Below are positions 43,901 through 50,495 of a stretch of DNA of 64,000 nt, one piece after another. Made by a program: the position numbers and the translations under genes. Within the stretch, counting starts at the first letter, position 1. Each line of letters opens with the position of its first letter. The DNA comes from an uncultured Bryobacterales bacterium (GTDB taxonomy: Bacteria > Acidobacteriota > Terriglobia > Bryobacterales > UBA6623): NCBI GenBank assembly GCA_951813605.1, contig OX638379.1:4104062-4168061 (forward strand), in the 5' to 3' direction. The notes below the pieces were generated by a model. The model was not told where the DNA came from. It saw only the letters and a list, made by a program, of their open reading frames with translations, and ran no database searches.

Positions 43901-44948
43901 ATCGGCAGCTTCCGGGGGTGGAACCCTTCGCTTTACCGGAGCCGTGGTTTACCGAGATGCCGGCTTCGAATACAGGTTGCACGCCGCGGTCGAGGACATG
44001 CGAGTTAACCATCCCGAAAGCGTCAGCAGCGTGATCGACGGCCAGTTCACGCTCGCAGGAGCAGGCTTGCGGAGCATTCTGGACGGCGACGTGCTGATTT
44101 CGCGATTGTCCACAGCCGACAACCTCTCCTTCGCCGAGTTGTTCGCGAGCTTGGGGCAGCCGGAAGGCGGCCAAGGCACTAGCCCGATGCTCCAGGGCAT
44201 GCAGGTCAACGTGCATGTAGGCGCTGTCTCACAGCTTTCGGTCGAGACTTCTCTGGTGCGCAACGTGGAAGCCGATCTGGATCTGGATGTGGTCGGGACC
44301 GTTGCCAATCCGTCGATCCTCGGAACCATCGCAATCGCCCAGGGAGAGCTCCGCATGCTGGGCACTCACTATCGGATCAATCGCGGCGACATACGGTTCG
44401 TCAACCCGTTGCAAGCCGAGCCCGTGTTGAACGTGGAGCTAGAGACGCGAATACGCGATGTGGATATCGCGTTGGTACTGTCCGGCCCTTCCCGCAGCCT
44501 GAACTTGAGCTACCGCTCCGATCCGCCGCTGCCCTTTCACGACCTAGTGAATCTGGTTGCCGTCGGCAAGGAGCCGACCTCCGACCCCAGCATCGCCTCC
44601 CGGCGACGGATCGAGCAGCAGTCCCTCGTGCAAACCGGAGCCGACAACCTCCTAAGCCAAGCGATCTCGCGTCCAGTGTCAAAGCGCCTGCAGCGATTCT
44701 TCGGAGTGAGCAGGCTGAAGGTCGATCCGCAAATTGGCGGATTGGAAGCGAATCCCAGCGCTCGGATCTCCACCGAACAGCAGATCGCGGACGATATTAC
44801 GCTGATCTACAGCTACGACCTGTCATCGGCTCAGCAGCAGGCGATTCGAATCGAGTGGAATCCGGACCGGAAATGGTCGTTCATCGTGACCCGGGACCAG
44901 AACGGCCTGGTAGGCTCGGACGTCCTGTACAAGGTGCGCCTGCCGTAG
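40992..44948 (+). CDS. tamB: TamB-like translocation/assembly module protein (AsmA/DUF490 superfamily)
   Basis: A 1318-residue inner-membrane-anchored, periplasm-spanning protein. N-terminal anchor about 11-33. A very long beta-helical region of repeated short strands follows (patterns such as ..GSLSMDLEVLGSLDAPLAEARVTVEAP..), forming a hydrophobic groove in known homologues. The C-terminal DUF490 domain contains ANPSILGTIAIAQGELRMLGTHYRINRGDIRFVNPLQAEPVLNVELETR and the ending YDLSSAQQQAIRIEWNPDRKWSFIVTRDQNGLVGSDVLYKVRL. TamB-like proteins work with Omp85 proteins and are implicated in lipid transport to the outer membrane. It overlaps the SurA-N gene by 4 nt. Confidence 0.93.
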   Translation: MNVGPLSAHPRLWLAAAVTGGLLSFGWIGFEAVTRSDWLGERIRAALVRDLEFATGGAVSIQELRFGDHRLSFDVFGLEVRSPGDPGLPPLLTVPEASVRLGWKSFFGERTYLEDLRAREPVIYLSVREDGVSNIPRPKRPGGLPALVVRRFELSGGKLVWNGRPFEGGFSGSELEVDVTFDTLREEYQVEARFSDPQWGAESRFPPPAGSAAVSAVVSERGIEIRDLAVRAHAFDLTARGIVRDLRLPRAEGSYSVSARIETVALWLAGLESGLAGALRVEGDLDWDFAKGGARYEGTVAAAGVTVDGSEGESEFEADFAGDSGRLELSGVAGRAFGGDVTGSAKIWDPWSAPLLSAQGIVAGIEVGELVGTMGVGDLPWDAEADLTINAFGSRSEGFVSDLELVVRPQSAQTKLPLEGSGSLRYLSRDGELTISRLRLAAPDARIELSGTFLRSGAGQAEIEASARSKRALERILATVQPRADLPPSAPEGQYSFRGRMKSQRGQMQTAVLEGEMTIEDFLVGGQRWERLSLRGEFSAAGMDVRQGQLVDGAGRLQLRGTVPLRGDKALKLAVSASEMNAAKIAEASGFGLPIDGSLSMDLEVLGSLDAPLAEARVTVEAPRFFTERFDRLTAEVLYGSEGFELRNASLVRANSTLRASASMNPEDQQIAIDLASNGWPIAGFDLVRPLAPGLTGTLRFAVRGTGRLGESQLLRTLRLEGDWDVADLRSNDLSLGHWQGEIRSGSERQSLELDWEAEVFGGAVLGRAALWQLEPTSYSGNVEYHNLDPGGLAALVNLPADAIDGEVTGKARFGGVVGAADTFQVNGTVERAEVRLLATGNDSAVISNVFPMRWGIRNGTLRLDSMNFSAPGTEFEVDGSIAIRGNRELDLGLDGTFNMALLGDLLGGAEFEGASSVSARIEGTAAEPSLEGSIEVLGATLRSPGVPFRLSDIRGRITVIDNQGKIEELSAASGGGTLRFTGAVVYRDAGFEYRLHAAVEDMRVNHPESVSSVIDGQFTLAGAGLRSILDGDVLISRLSTADNLSFAELFASLGQPEGGQGTSPMLQGMQVNVHVGAVSQLSVETSLVRNVEADLDLDVVGTVANPSILGTIAIAQGELRMLGTHYRINRGDIRFVNPLQAEPVLNVELETRIRDVDIALVLSGPSRSLNLSYRSDPPLPFHDLVNLVAVGKEPTSDPSIASRRRIEQQSLVQTGADNLLSQAISRPVSKRLQRFFGVSRLKVDPQIGGLEANPSARISTEQQIADDITLIYSYDLSSAQQQAIRIEWNPDRKWSFIVTRDQNGLVGSDVLYKVRLP

Positions 44949-44969
44949 GCGACGGGCCGTCAGGCGGCC

Positions 44970-46055
44970 TCAAGCGAGTCGCAGCGACGGCTGGGCCTCG
45001 AGGTCGAATCCGTCAAACTCCCCGCGCAGAAAACGCGGGTACGCGGCGGCGGCTATCATCGCGGCATTGTCCGTGGACAACGCCAGGGTCGGGAAATAGA
45101 ACGGCAGCGAGAGCGACGAGAATGCCTTCCGAAGGCCGGAGTTGGCCGCGACTCCACCGGACACGATCACCGACTCGACCAGCTCGTCTTCGGCTGCCCC
45201 CTCGGCTCTCCTCTGCAACTCCCGGACCACCGTGCGCTGGAAAGACGCGATCAGGTCCAGGCACTCCTTGCTGGCAGACGCTTGCAGCACATCGATTGCC
45301 GGACGGCCTTGAGCGAAGAGTTCTCGACGCCCTTCGATCTCGGAATGCAGGTTCGACCCGAGGACGTGGCGCAAGACCGCCGTTTTCAGGCCGCTAAAAC
45401 TCATGTCGAGCCGGTTCCCCTTCATGTTGGTCAGCGGCAGCGGGACACCGTCGGGGTCACCGAACGGAGCCAGCTTGTCCAGGACTGGTCCGCCAGGGTA
45501 GCCGAATCCAAGCAATTTGGCGACCTTGTCGTACGCCTCGCCGGCGGCGTCGTCGCGGGTCCTGCCCAATAACCGATACGAATACGAGTCCCGTTCGTCC
45601 CGGTCCACGACGAACATATGGCTATGACCGCCGCTCACGACCAGCGCTAGGGCCGGGAATTCCACGTCGCTGCCGGCGGCTCGCTGCTCGAGAACCACGG
45701 AGTGAATGTGGCCTTCGATGTGGTTGACTCCCAGCAGCGGCACGCGCAGGGAGGCCGCCAGCCCCTTGGCATAGGTCACTCCGACCAGCAGGGCTCCGAT
45801 CAGTCCCGGACCGCGAGTTACACCGACGGCGTCCACATCGCGGTACCCGAGTCCCGCTCTGTGCAGGGCTTCGCGCACTACCGGAACGATGGCGCGCAGG
45901 TGCTCGCGCGCGGCGAGTTCGGGCACCACGCCTCCATAGATGGCATGGATATCGAATTGCGACGAGATGACATTTGAGAGCAGACGGCGGCCGTCAGCAA
46001 CAACCGCAGCGGCAGTCTCGTCGCAGGATGTCTCGATCCCTAGGAGGAGGTTCAT
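44970..46055 (-). CDS. tsaD: tRNA N6-adenosine threonylcarbamoyltransferase TsaD
   Basis: A 361-residue enzyme of the Kae1/TsaD family that transfers the threonylcarbamoyl group to A37 of tRNAs reading ANN codons (t6A). Motifs: [16 protein letters not shown] at the N-terminus, [23 protein letters not shown], the metal-binding HIEGH (H112, H116), [29 protein letters not shown], and [15 protein letters not shown]. Full length. No Shine-Dalgarno lies directly before the ATG. Instead a GC-rich hairpin ends 13 nt upstream, and a mini-ORF with an extreme ribosome site lies further upstream, suggesting leader control. Confidence 0.97.
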   Translation of the reverse strand: MNLLLGIETSCDETAAAVVADGRRLLSNVISSQFDIHAIYGGVVPELAAREHLRAIVPVVREALHRAGLGYRDVDAVGVTRGPGLIGALLVGVTYAKGLAASLRVPLLGVNHIEGHIHSVVLEQRAAGSDVEFPALALVVSGGHSHMFVVDRDERDSYSYRLLGRTRDDAAGEAYDKVAKLLGFGYPGGPVLDKLAPFGDPDGVPLPLTNMKGNRLDMSFSGLKTAVLRHVLGSNLHSEIEGRRELFAQGRPAIDVLQASASKECLDLIASFQRTVVRELQRRAEGAAEDELVESVIVSGGVAANSGLRKAFSSLSLPFYFPTLALSTDNAAMIAAAAYPRFLRGEFDGFDLEAQPSLRLA

Positions 46056-46068
46056 AGCGAAAGAGAAT

Positions 46069-46098
46069 GCCCCCGCAAACCCTTCCGTTCGCGGGGGC
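46069..46098 (-). terminator. Terminator-like hairpin 13 nt before the tsaD start codon
   Basis: On the minus strand GCCCCCGC-GAAC pairs with GTTT-GCGGGGGC (12 bp including one G-U) around a 6-nt loop, followed by ATTCTCTTTC. Position and U-rich tail suit an intrinsic terminator or attenuator. Confidence 0.6.
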
Positions 46099-46224
46099 GG
46101 GCAGGTGCTTGCACACCTAGATTACTGATGTCGGTAGCACTACCGGAACAGCCAGAGGCCGGTCTACAGTAGCTCTGTCCCCGTACTGGCACTGACGGGG
46201 AATCGGAACGTCCGAGCTGGGGCG

Positions 46225-46281
46225 TTAACGCTCGGCCACCTCTCTCTCCAGATTGGTACTACCGCCGATACTGTCGTGCAT
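46225..46281 (-). CDS. 18-codon leader ORF with ANN-rich codons upstream of tsaD
   Basis: ATG at 46281, TAA at 46227-46225, peptide MHDSIGGSTNLEREVAER. It is placed 6 nt after a perfect 13-nt Shine-Dalgarno (46288-46300), the best ribosome site in the window, which makes translation very likely. The peptide has no membrane segment or Cys and no known family. Seven of 18 codons are ANN (ATG, AGT twice, ATC, ACC, AAT, AGA); AGT and AGA look uncommon choices in this GC-rich genome. The downstream gene makes the t6A modification needed to read ANN codons, so a sensing role is conceivable. It could instead be an independent small protein. Confidence 0.5.
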   Translation of the reverse strand: MHDSIGGSTNLEREVAER

Positions 46282-46287
46282 GTCTCT

Positions 46288-46300
46288 GGATCACCTCCTT
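46288..46300 (-). promoter_or_regulatory. Extreme Shine-Dalgarno, 13 nt complementary to the 16S rRNA 3' end
   Basis: Minus strand AAGGAGGTGATCC, the exact complement of the universal 16S 3' tail GGATCACCTCCTT, 6 nt before an ATG. Ordinary genes in this window match at 4-6 nt. Confidence 0.8.
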
Positions 46301-46317
46301 CCGCCAGTGATGCAATT

Positions 46318-46347
46318 ATGGTACCGCGCTTGCGGATCCGGTGGCAA
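46318..46347 (-). promoter_or_regulatory. Candidate promoter of the tsaD leader
   Basis: Minus strand TTGCCA (46347-46342) and TACCAT (46323-46318) with an 18-nt spacer; an overlapping CATAAT (46320-46315) is closer to consensus but spaced 21 nt. Either would start transcription just before the 13-nt Shine-Dalgarno. Confidence 0.4.
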
Positions 46348-46881
46348 CCCTTTGCCGTCCCAGCGTCGCCGCGAGCTGTTTCGGCAAGAACAATCTCGAT
46401 CCTGGGCGGCCCGGGCCCGTCAGACGGATCCCTGCGACAGGAAGCGCCCGCCTGACCGAGCCGCTGCAGACCCCCCAGACGGCAGGGAGGCTGCGGCCCG
46501 TGCAGGGCGCCGCTTTGGACCACGCCTATGCCTGGTTGCGACGGCGACTTGGGCGGAAGCGCTTCCTACGTGTTTCCGCCGGGGGAGCCACGCCGTACGG
46601 AAGAGTCCCAAGCCGGGCCTTGAATCGCTCGCGCCGTCGTAACCGGTGCGGCTGGCAATTGATCGCCCAAGCACGGCACGGGCCTGCGCAATAGCGCGCC
46701 GGGCAACCCGCTCCCCGCCGGGGATGATTTCCCCAGCGCGCAAGCCAAGGCCGCCGTCGGACGGATGTTGTGCCGGGAACCGGGAAGCGAATCTCGTTCG
46801 TTTCCCGGACGACCGGGTTCGGAATTCAGGCCGTGCCGTAAAATAGGAGTCGTCCTGCCGTCGACCGGCAGCGTACATGCT
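46348..46881. other. 534-bp intergenic region upstream of trxB, no gene seen
   Basis: Open frames on both strands are Arg/Ala/Pro-rich and lack any known motif. It carries the start regions of the divergent tsaD leader and trxB; no convincing trxB promoter was found. Confidence 0.5.
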
Positions 46882-47802
46882 ATGCACAACGTGATCGTGA
46901 TCGGGTCCGGCTGCGCCGGAAACACGGCCGCAATCTACGCGGCCCGTGCCAGCCTCGAACCGCTAGTAATCGAGGGCCTCGAAGCGGGTGGGCAACTGAC
47001 ACTCACCACCGACGTCGAGAACTTTCCGGGGTTTCCCGAAGGCGTCATGGGCCCGGATCTGGTCGACCGCATGAAGCGGCAGGCCATAAGATTCGGCGCC
47101 GTCTACAAGCAGGGCGAGGTGTCGCGGGCGGACCTGTCGTCCCGGCCCTTCAAGCTATGGATCGGCGAGGAGCGGCTCAAGACCAAGACGCTGATCATTG
47201 CTTCCGGCGCATCGGCCCGCTGGCTCGGCCTCGAGTCGGAGCAAGACCTGATCGGCCACGGCGTAAGCTCGTGCGCGACCTGCGACGGGTTCTTTTTCCG
47301 GGGTCTGCCTGTCACGGTGATAGGCGGGGGCGACAGCGCCATGGAGGAGGCACTCTTCCTGACGAAGTTCGCAACGAACGTCTCGATCATTCATCGACGC
47401 GAAGGGTTCCGCGCCTCGAAGATCATGCTGGATCGGGCCAAGCGCAACGAGAAGATACGGTGGATCACAAGCGCAGTCGTCGCCGATGTGGAGGACCCGC
47501 AGGCCAAGACCGTCACGAGCCTGAAGCTTCGCAGCACCGTGGACGGCAAGGAGTGGGACCACAAGACAAGCGCGATGTTCCTAGCGATTGGGCACGTTCC
47601 GAACACGCGGATTTTCCGCGGACAGCTCGACCTCGACCCTCAGGGGTACATCGTCTCGCACGGCGGGGCCCGAACAAACATCCCCGGAGTCTTCCACGCG
47701 GGCGACGTGCAAGACAGGGTCTACAGGCAGGCGATTACAGCAGCGGGCTCCGGCTGCATGGCTGCGATCGAGGCGGAGCGCTTATTGGAAGCGGAAGATT
47801 AG
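46882..47802 (+). CDS. trxB: Thioredoxin reductase
   Basis: A 306-residue cytosolic flavoprotein that reduces thioredoxin with NADPH. The FAD-binding N-terminus is NVIVIGSGCAGNTAAIYAARA, then GGQLTLTTDVENFPGFP. The redox-active disulfide is C131-AT-C134 in SSCATCDGFFF; the NADPH domain reads VTVIGGGDSAMEEALFL with HRREGFRASK. The C-terminal FAD motif is GVFHAGDVQDRVYRQAITAAGSGCMAAIEAE. GSGCAGN replaces the more usual GSGPAG, a variation seen in other active members. The ATG at 46882 is the first with family sequence; 39 upstream in-frame codons are unrelated. Its stop overlaps the end of the convergent gene by 4 nt. Confidence 0.96.
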   Translation: MHNVIVIGSGCAGNTAAIYAARASLEPLVIEGLEAGGQLTLTTDVENFPGFPEGVMGPDLVDRMKRQAIRFGAVYKQGEVSRADLSSRPFKLWIGEERLKTKTLIIASGASARWLGLESEQDLIGHGVSSCATCDGFFFRGLPVTVIGGGDSAMEEALFLTKFATNVSIIHRREGFRASKIMLDRAKRNEKIRWITSAVVADVEDPQAKTVTSLKLRSTVDGKEWDHKTSAMFLAIGHVPNTRIFRGQLDLDPQGYIVSHGGARTNIPGVFHAGDVQDRVYRQAITAAGSGCMAAIEAERLLEAED

Positions 47803-48350
47803 TTCGAAGCGCTACCGGTGGCGGGCTCTTTTACGAACAGGCCGAATTGGGCCTTGCCGACCTTCGCCCGACGCGCCTTGGGACGTCGGGCCGGCCGGCC
47901 GATTACGCCCATCACGACGAATTTCTCTAGCGCGTCGCTCGGAACGAACACGCGCTGGATGTTCCCTTTGGAATCGGGCGGCGTGAGCGTGATCCCGTGC
48001 TGACCCATGATGCGGAGGTCGTTAGGAATCACACCTTCGAGCTCCTCGCCATCCAAGAACCGCATCCGCACCCACAACCCACCGAGTTTGGGCCGTGTAG
48101 CGAAGAGTTTCCGCTGCGTTTGCTCGGGGTCCCGGCCGAATTCGCGCACGAAGTAGACGCAGCGAACTTGTTCGTAGGGAAGGAACACCGCTTCGGCGGA
48201 GCGTGCCAAGACCTCAATGCCGTCCCTGTGAAGGTACGCGTGCGGGGTTACATAGCCCTCTAGCAGGTCCTGGCCGAACCGTTTTACGCACACCTTCTTG
48301 GTGGTGGAATTTGACAGGATGCCCCCGGAATGTTTCGGCGCTGTGCCCAT
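47799..48350 (-). CDS. Conserved small protein of acidobacterial type, function unknown
   Basis: At most 183 residues. The core KKVCVKRFGQDLLEGYVTPHAYLHRDGIEVLARSAEAVFLPYEQVRCVYFVREF, then GLWVRMRFLDGEELEGVIPNDLRIMGQHGITLTPPD and IQRVFVPSDALEKFVVMGVIG, has the pattern of a family I associate with Acidobacteriota (DUF6982-like). A PilZ-like or ribonucleoprotein-like beta fold is possible, but no function is known. The N-terminus is uncertain. The ATG at 48350 overlaps the -10 of a good promoter (48349-48377), which would place the transcript start downstream of it. GTG at 48293, just before VCVKRFG, is then the better start. No signal peptide; basic C-terminal tail. Confidence 0.75.
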   Translation of the reverse strand: MGTAPKHSGGILSNSTTKKVCVKRFGQDLLEGYVTPHAYLHRDGIEVLARSAEAVFLPYEQVRCVYFVREFGRDPEQTQRKLFATRPKLGGLWVRMRFLDGEELEGVIPNDLRIMGQHGITLTPPDSKGNIQRVFVPSDALEKFVVMGVIGRPARRPKARRAKVGKAQFGLFVKEPATGSASN

Positions 48351-48377
48351 ACTAGTACGCACCCGATGGCGTGTCAA
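48349..48377 (-). promoter_or_regulatory. Promoter of the small conserved protein; decides its start
   Basis: Minus strand TTGACA (6/6; 48377-48372), 17-nt spacer, TAGTAT (4/6; 48354-48349). The predicted transcript begins after the ATG at 48350, which supports the internal GTG at 48293. Confidence 0.55.
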
Positions 48378-48402
48378 GGAGAAGCGCCCGCAACTCGTTT
48401 AA

Positions 48403-48408
48403 TATGAT
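48403..48408 (+). promoter_or_regulatory. -10 element of xerD, possibly leaderless transcript
   Basis: TATGAT (5/6) ends 6 nt before the GTG at 48415, so transcription could begin at or next to the start codon. No clear -35. Confidence 0.4.
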
Positions 48409-48414
48409 GATCTT

Positions 48415-49308
48415 GTGGAGCCTGTGGATACATCGATTCGCGAGTTCCTCGCCTTTGCAAGCATCGAGAAGGGGCTTTCTGCAAACAGCATAGCGGCGTA
48501 CCGGCGGGACTTGACCCGCTTGGCGGGGTTCCTAAAGGGACGAGAGCTGGACATCCTCGCCGCCGATGTCTCGCAACTGCGCGATTTTCTGAACACGCTC
48601 TACCAGGACGGCTTGAGCGCGCGCTCGGTGGCTCGCTACTTGAGCAGTATTCGCGGCCTTTACCGATACCTGCTCGACGAAGGGCGCTTGCACGAAGATC
48701 CGACAGCCCTGCTTCAATCGCCGGGTCGTTGGAAGACCCTGCCCAAGTACCTGACGCTCGAAGAGGTCGACCAGTTGCTCGGCGCACCCGACCCGGAAAC
48801 CCGTCTGGGGAGCCGCAACATGGCGATGGTGCAATTGCTCTATGCGACCGGCTTGCGGGTTTCGGAACTCGTCAACGTGCGACTTGCCGAGCTGAACAGC
48901 GAGATGGGCATCGTACGCACCGTAGGCAAAGGAGAGAAGACGCGCTTGGTTCCCGTCGGACGGCCGGCACTCAAGGCTATCGATGACTACACAAGCCGAT
49001 TCCGGAAGGCAATCCTGAAGGAGGCGTCCTCGGAGTTCTTATTCGTTACATCGCGGGGCTCGTCAATGTCAAGGCAGGCATTCTGGAAACTGCTGCGCCG
49101 TTACGGCCTGATGGCCGGCATCGGCAAGAAGATCACGCCGCATATGCTGCGGCACAGCTTTGCGACGCACCTGCTCGAGCGCGGCGCGGACCTCCGAAGC
49201 CTGCAGCTCATGCTCGGTCACTCCGATATCTCGACGACGCAGATCTACACGCACGTCCTGAGATCTCGCATGCGAGCGATATACGACACCTACCATCCGC
49301 GAGGCTAG
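48415..49308 (+). CDS. xerD: Site-specific tyrosine recombinase XerD
   Basis: A 297-residue tyrosine recombinase for chromosome dimer resolution at dif. N-terminal SAM-like domain (REFLAFASIEKGLSANSIAAYRRDLTRLAGFL). All catalytic residues are readable: R148 in ATGLRVSEL, K172 in GKGEKTR, H243 and R246 in TPHMLRHSFATHLLERGADL, H269 in MLGHSDISTTQIYTHV, and nucleophile Y278. The box HMLRHSFATHLLERGADLRSLQLMLGHSDIS is closer to XerD than XerC. No phage or integron features nearby, so this is the housekeeping recombinase. The gene begins at GTG, possibly leaderless. Confidence 0.93.
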   Translation: MEPVDTSIREFLAFASIEKGLSANSIAAYRRDLTRLAGFLKGRELDILAADVSQLRDFLNTLYQDGLSARSVARYLSSIRGLYRYLLDEGRLHEDPTALLQSPGRWKTLPKYLTLEEVDQLLGAPDPETRLGSRNMAMVQLLYATGLRVSELVNVRLAELNSEMGIVRTVGKGEKTRLVPVGRPALKAIDDYTSRFRKAILKEASSEFLFVTSRGSSMSRQAFWKLLRRYGLMAGIGKKITPHMLRHSFATHLLERGADLRSLQLMLGHSDISTTQIYTHVLRSRMRAIYDTYHPRG

Positions 49309-49513
49309 ATGCCGGGCGCCGGGGCGGACGGCGGGACCAGTAGGTCCGGCGCTTGCGGGAGAGCCAATGACTTTCTCAGCAGGCGGTGCCCGTTCCGCGA
49401 TCCGAGCTCACCAAAGAAGTCGGGCAGCGTCCAATAGAGTTACAGGCGGGGAGCGACGAACGGCCAATCCTGCCGCTTCCACACGCCCTGGCCAGACTCT
49501 CCGAGGTATCGCA

Positions 49514-50311
49514 ATGCGCACTTTTTCTCTCATCGCAATCCTACTCACCGCCATCGCTTGCGCGACGGCCGCCGATTCAAACAAGGTCAGCGAGACCGTG
49601 GAGCACACCCTGATGCTGGGCGAACACGGCACAGTGTCCGTCGCGAATGTGAACGGCCCCATCAGGATTGATGCCACCCACGGCGACCAGGTCTTCTTGC
49701 GCGCAGTCAAGGCTGCAAGAAACATTGAAAGCCTCCGTGCGACGACAATTGAAATCGATGTGTCCGAGGGCAGGATCGCGGTCGAGACGAAACTTCCGAA
49801 ACGCAGCGTCTTCGGACGGAACGCCGATGGTGTTAGCGTTTCTTACGATCTTCGGATCCCGCGGAACGCAAGCATTCAAGCCGAATCGGCGAATGGATCG
49901 ATCGCAATCCACGACATCCAGGGCGAATTGCAGGCAGAGACCGTCAACGGGGCCATCAAGCTCTCCGCAGTGACTGGTCCGGTCAGCGCGAATACGGTAA
50001 ATGGTTCGGTGGTCGCGACGTACTCGAGCGCCGACGATATCGGGAAGAACTCCCTCGAGGCCGTGAACGGCTCGCTTCAAGTTTGGCTGCCTACGGAAGT
50101 CACGGGGAAGTTCCGCGCCGCGACGGTGAATGGATCGATCAAGACCGATTTTCCGCTGGGAATCCGCAAGCTCAAGTACGGGCGTCACCAATCGGTCGAC
50201 GATCAGCTCGGCGAAAGCGAACGGACCTTTTCGCTCAAGACCGTGAACGGTTCGATCAAGATCCACAAGATTCGAGGGATCGCGTCCGGGCCAAGTCCAA
50301 TTCGAGAATGA
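49514..50311 (+). CDS. Secreted DUF4097-type beta-repeat protein
   Basis: A 265-residue protein with a signal peptide (MRTFSLIAILLTAIACATAA). The body is a right-handed beta-solenoid-like series with a repeated VNG signature: VANVNGPIRI, AESANGSIAI, AETVNGAIKL, ANTVNGSVVA, LEAVNGSLQV, AATVNGSIKT, LKTVNGSIKI. This is characteristic of DUF4097/DUF2807-like adhesin-type proteins of unknown function, probably periplasmic or surface-bound. ATG 49514 is preferred: GAGG lies 8 nt upstream and a signal peptide follows; the 49-codon extension is unrelated sequence. Confidence 0.85.
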   Translation: MRTFSLIAILLTAIACATAADSNKVSETVEHTLMLGEHGTVSVANVNGPIRIDATHGDQVFLRAVKAARNIESLRATTIEIDVSEGRIAVETKLPKRSVFGRNADGVSVSYDLRIPRNASIQAESANGSIAIHDIQGELQAETVNGAIKLSAVTGPVSANTVNGSVVATYSSADDIGKNSLEAVNGSLQVWLPTEVTGKFRAATVNGSIKTDFPLGIRKLKYGRHQSVDDQLGESERTFSLKTVNGSIKIHKIRGIASGPSPIRE

Positions 50312-50495
50312 GCATCAGCTGAAGGGCGGCAGCTAAGCGCTTCCAGGCACTGGGCGGGCAAGGGGACGGCGCGGCAGCCAGCGTCGGTTCGCGGAACGAA
50401 CACGGAGACCGAAATCTTAAGAGGCTAGGAGTGGCCGCCCAAGGCTCGAGAGCGGCGAGGCGATCCGATCCAGGTCGCTCTGATAACCTGCGAGC

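Larger units (their letters stand above)
46056..46310 (-). ncRNA. Structured leader RNA (or separate small RNA) upstream of tsaD
   Basis: Predicted transcript from about 46310 towards tsaD. It contains a 13-nt Shine-Dalgarno, an 18-codon ORF, and four local inverted repeats: 46179-46200 (CCCCGT/ACGGGG), 46132-46145 (CGGTAG/CTACCG), 46103-46118 (AGGTG/CACCT) and 46069-46098 (terminator-like). It does not resemble 6S, SRP, tmRNA or RNase P RNA, and I do not match it to a known riboswitch class. It could be an attenuated leader of tsaD or a free-standing small RNA/peptide gene. Confidence 0.45.

Noticed and set aside
46228..46250. tRNA-Ser/Leu-like GGTGGCCGAG in the tsaD leader
   Set aside because: The D-arm-like string is not followed by an anticodon stem, a GGTTCGAATCC-type T arm or a matching acceptor strand.
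46286..46300. 3' end of a 16S rRNA gene or rRNA relic
   Set aside because: The match to 16S stops at 15 nt (CTGGATCACCTCCTT), with no similarity upstream. On the other strand it is placed exactly as a ribosome binding site.
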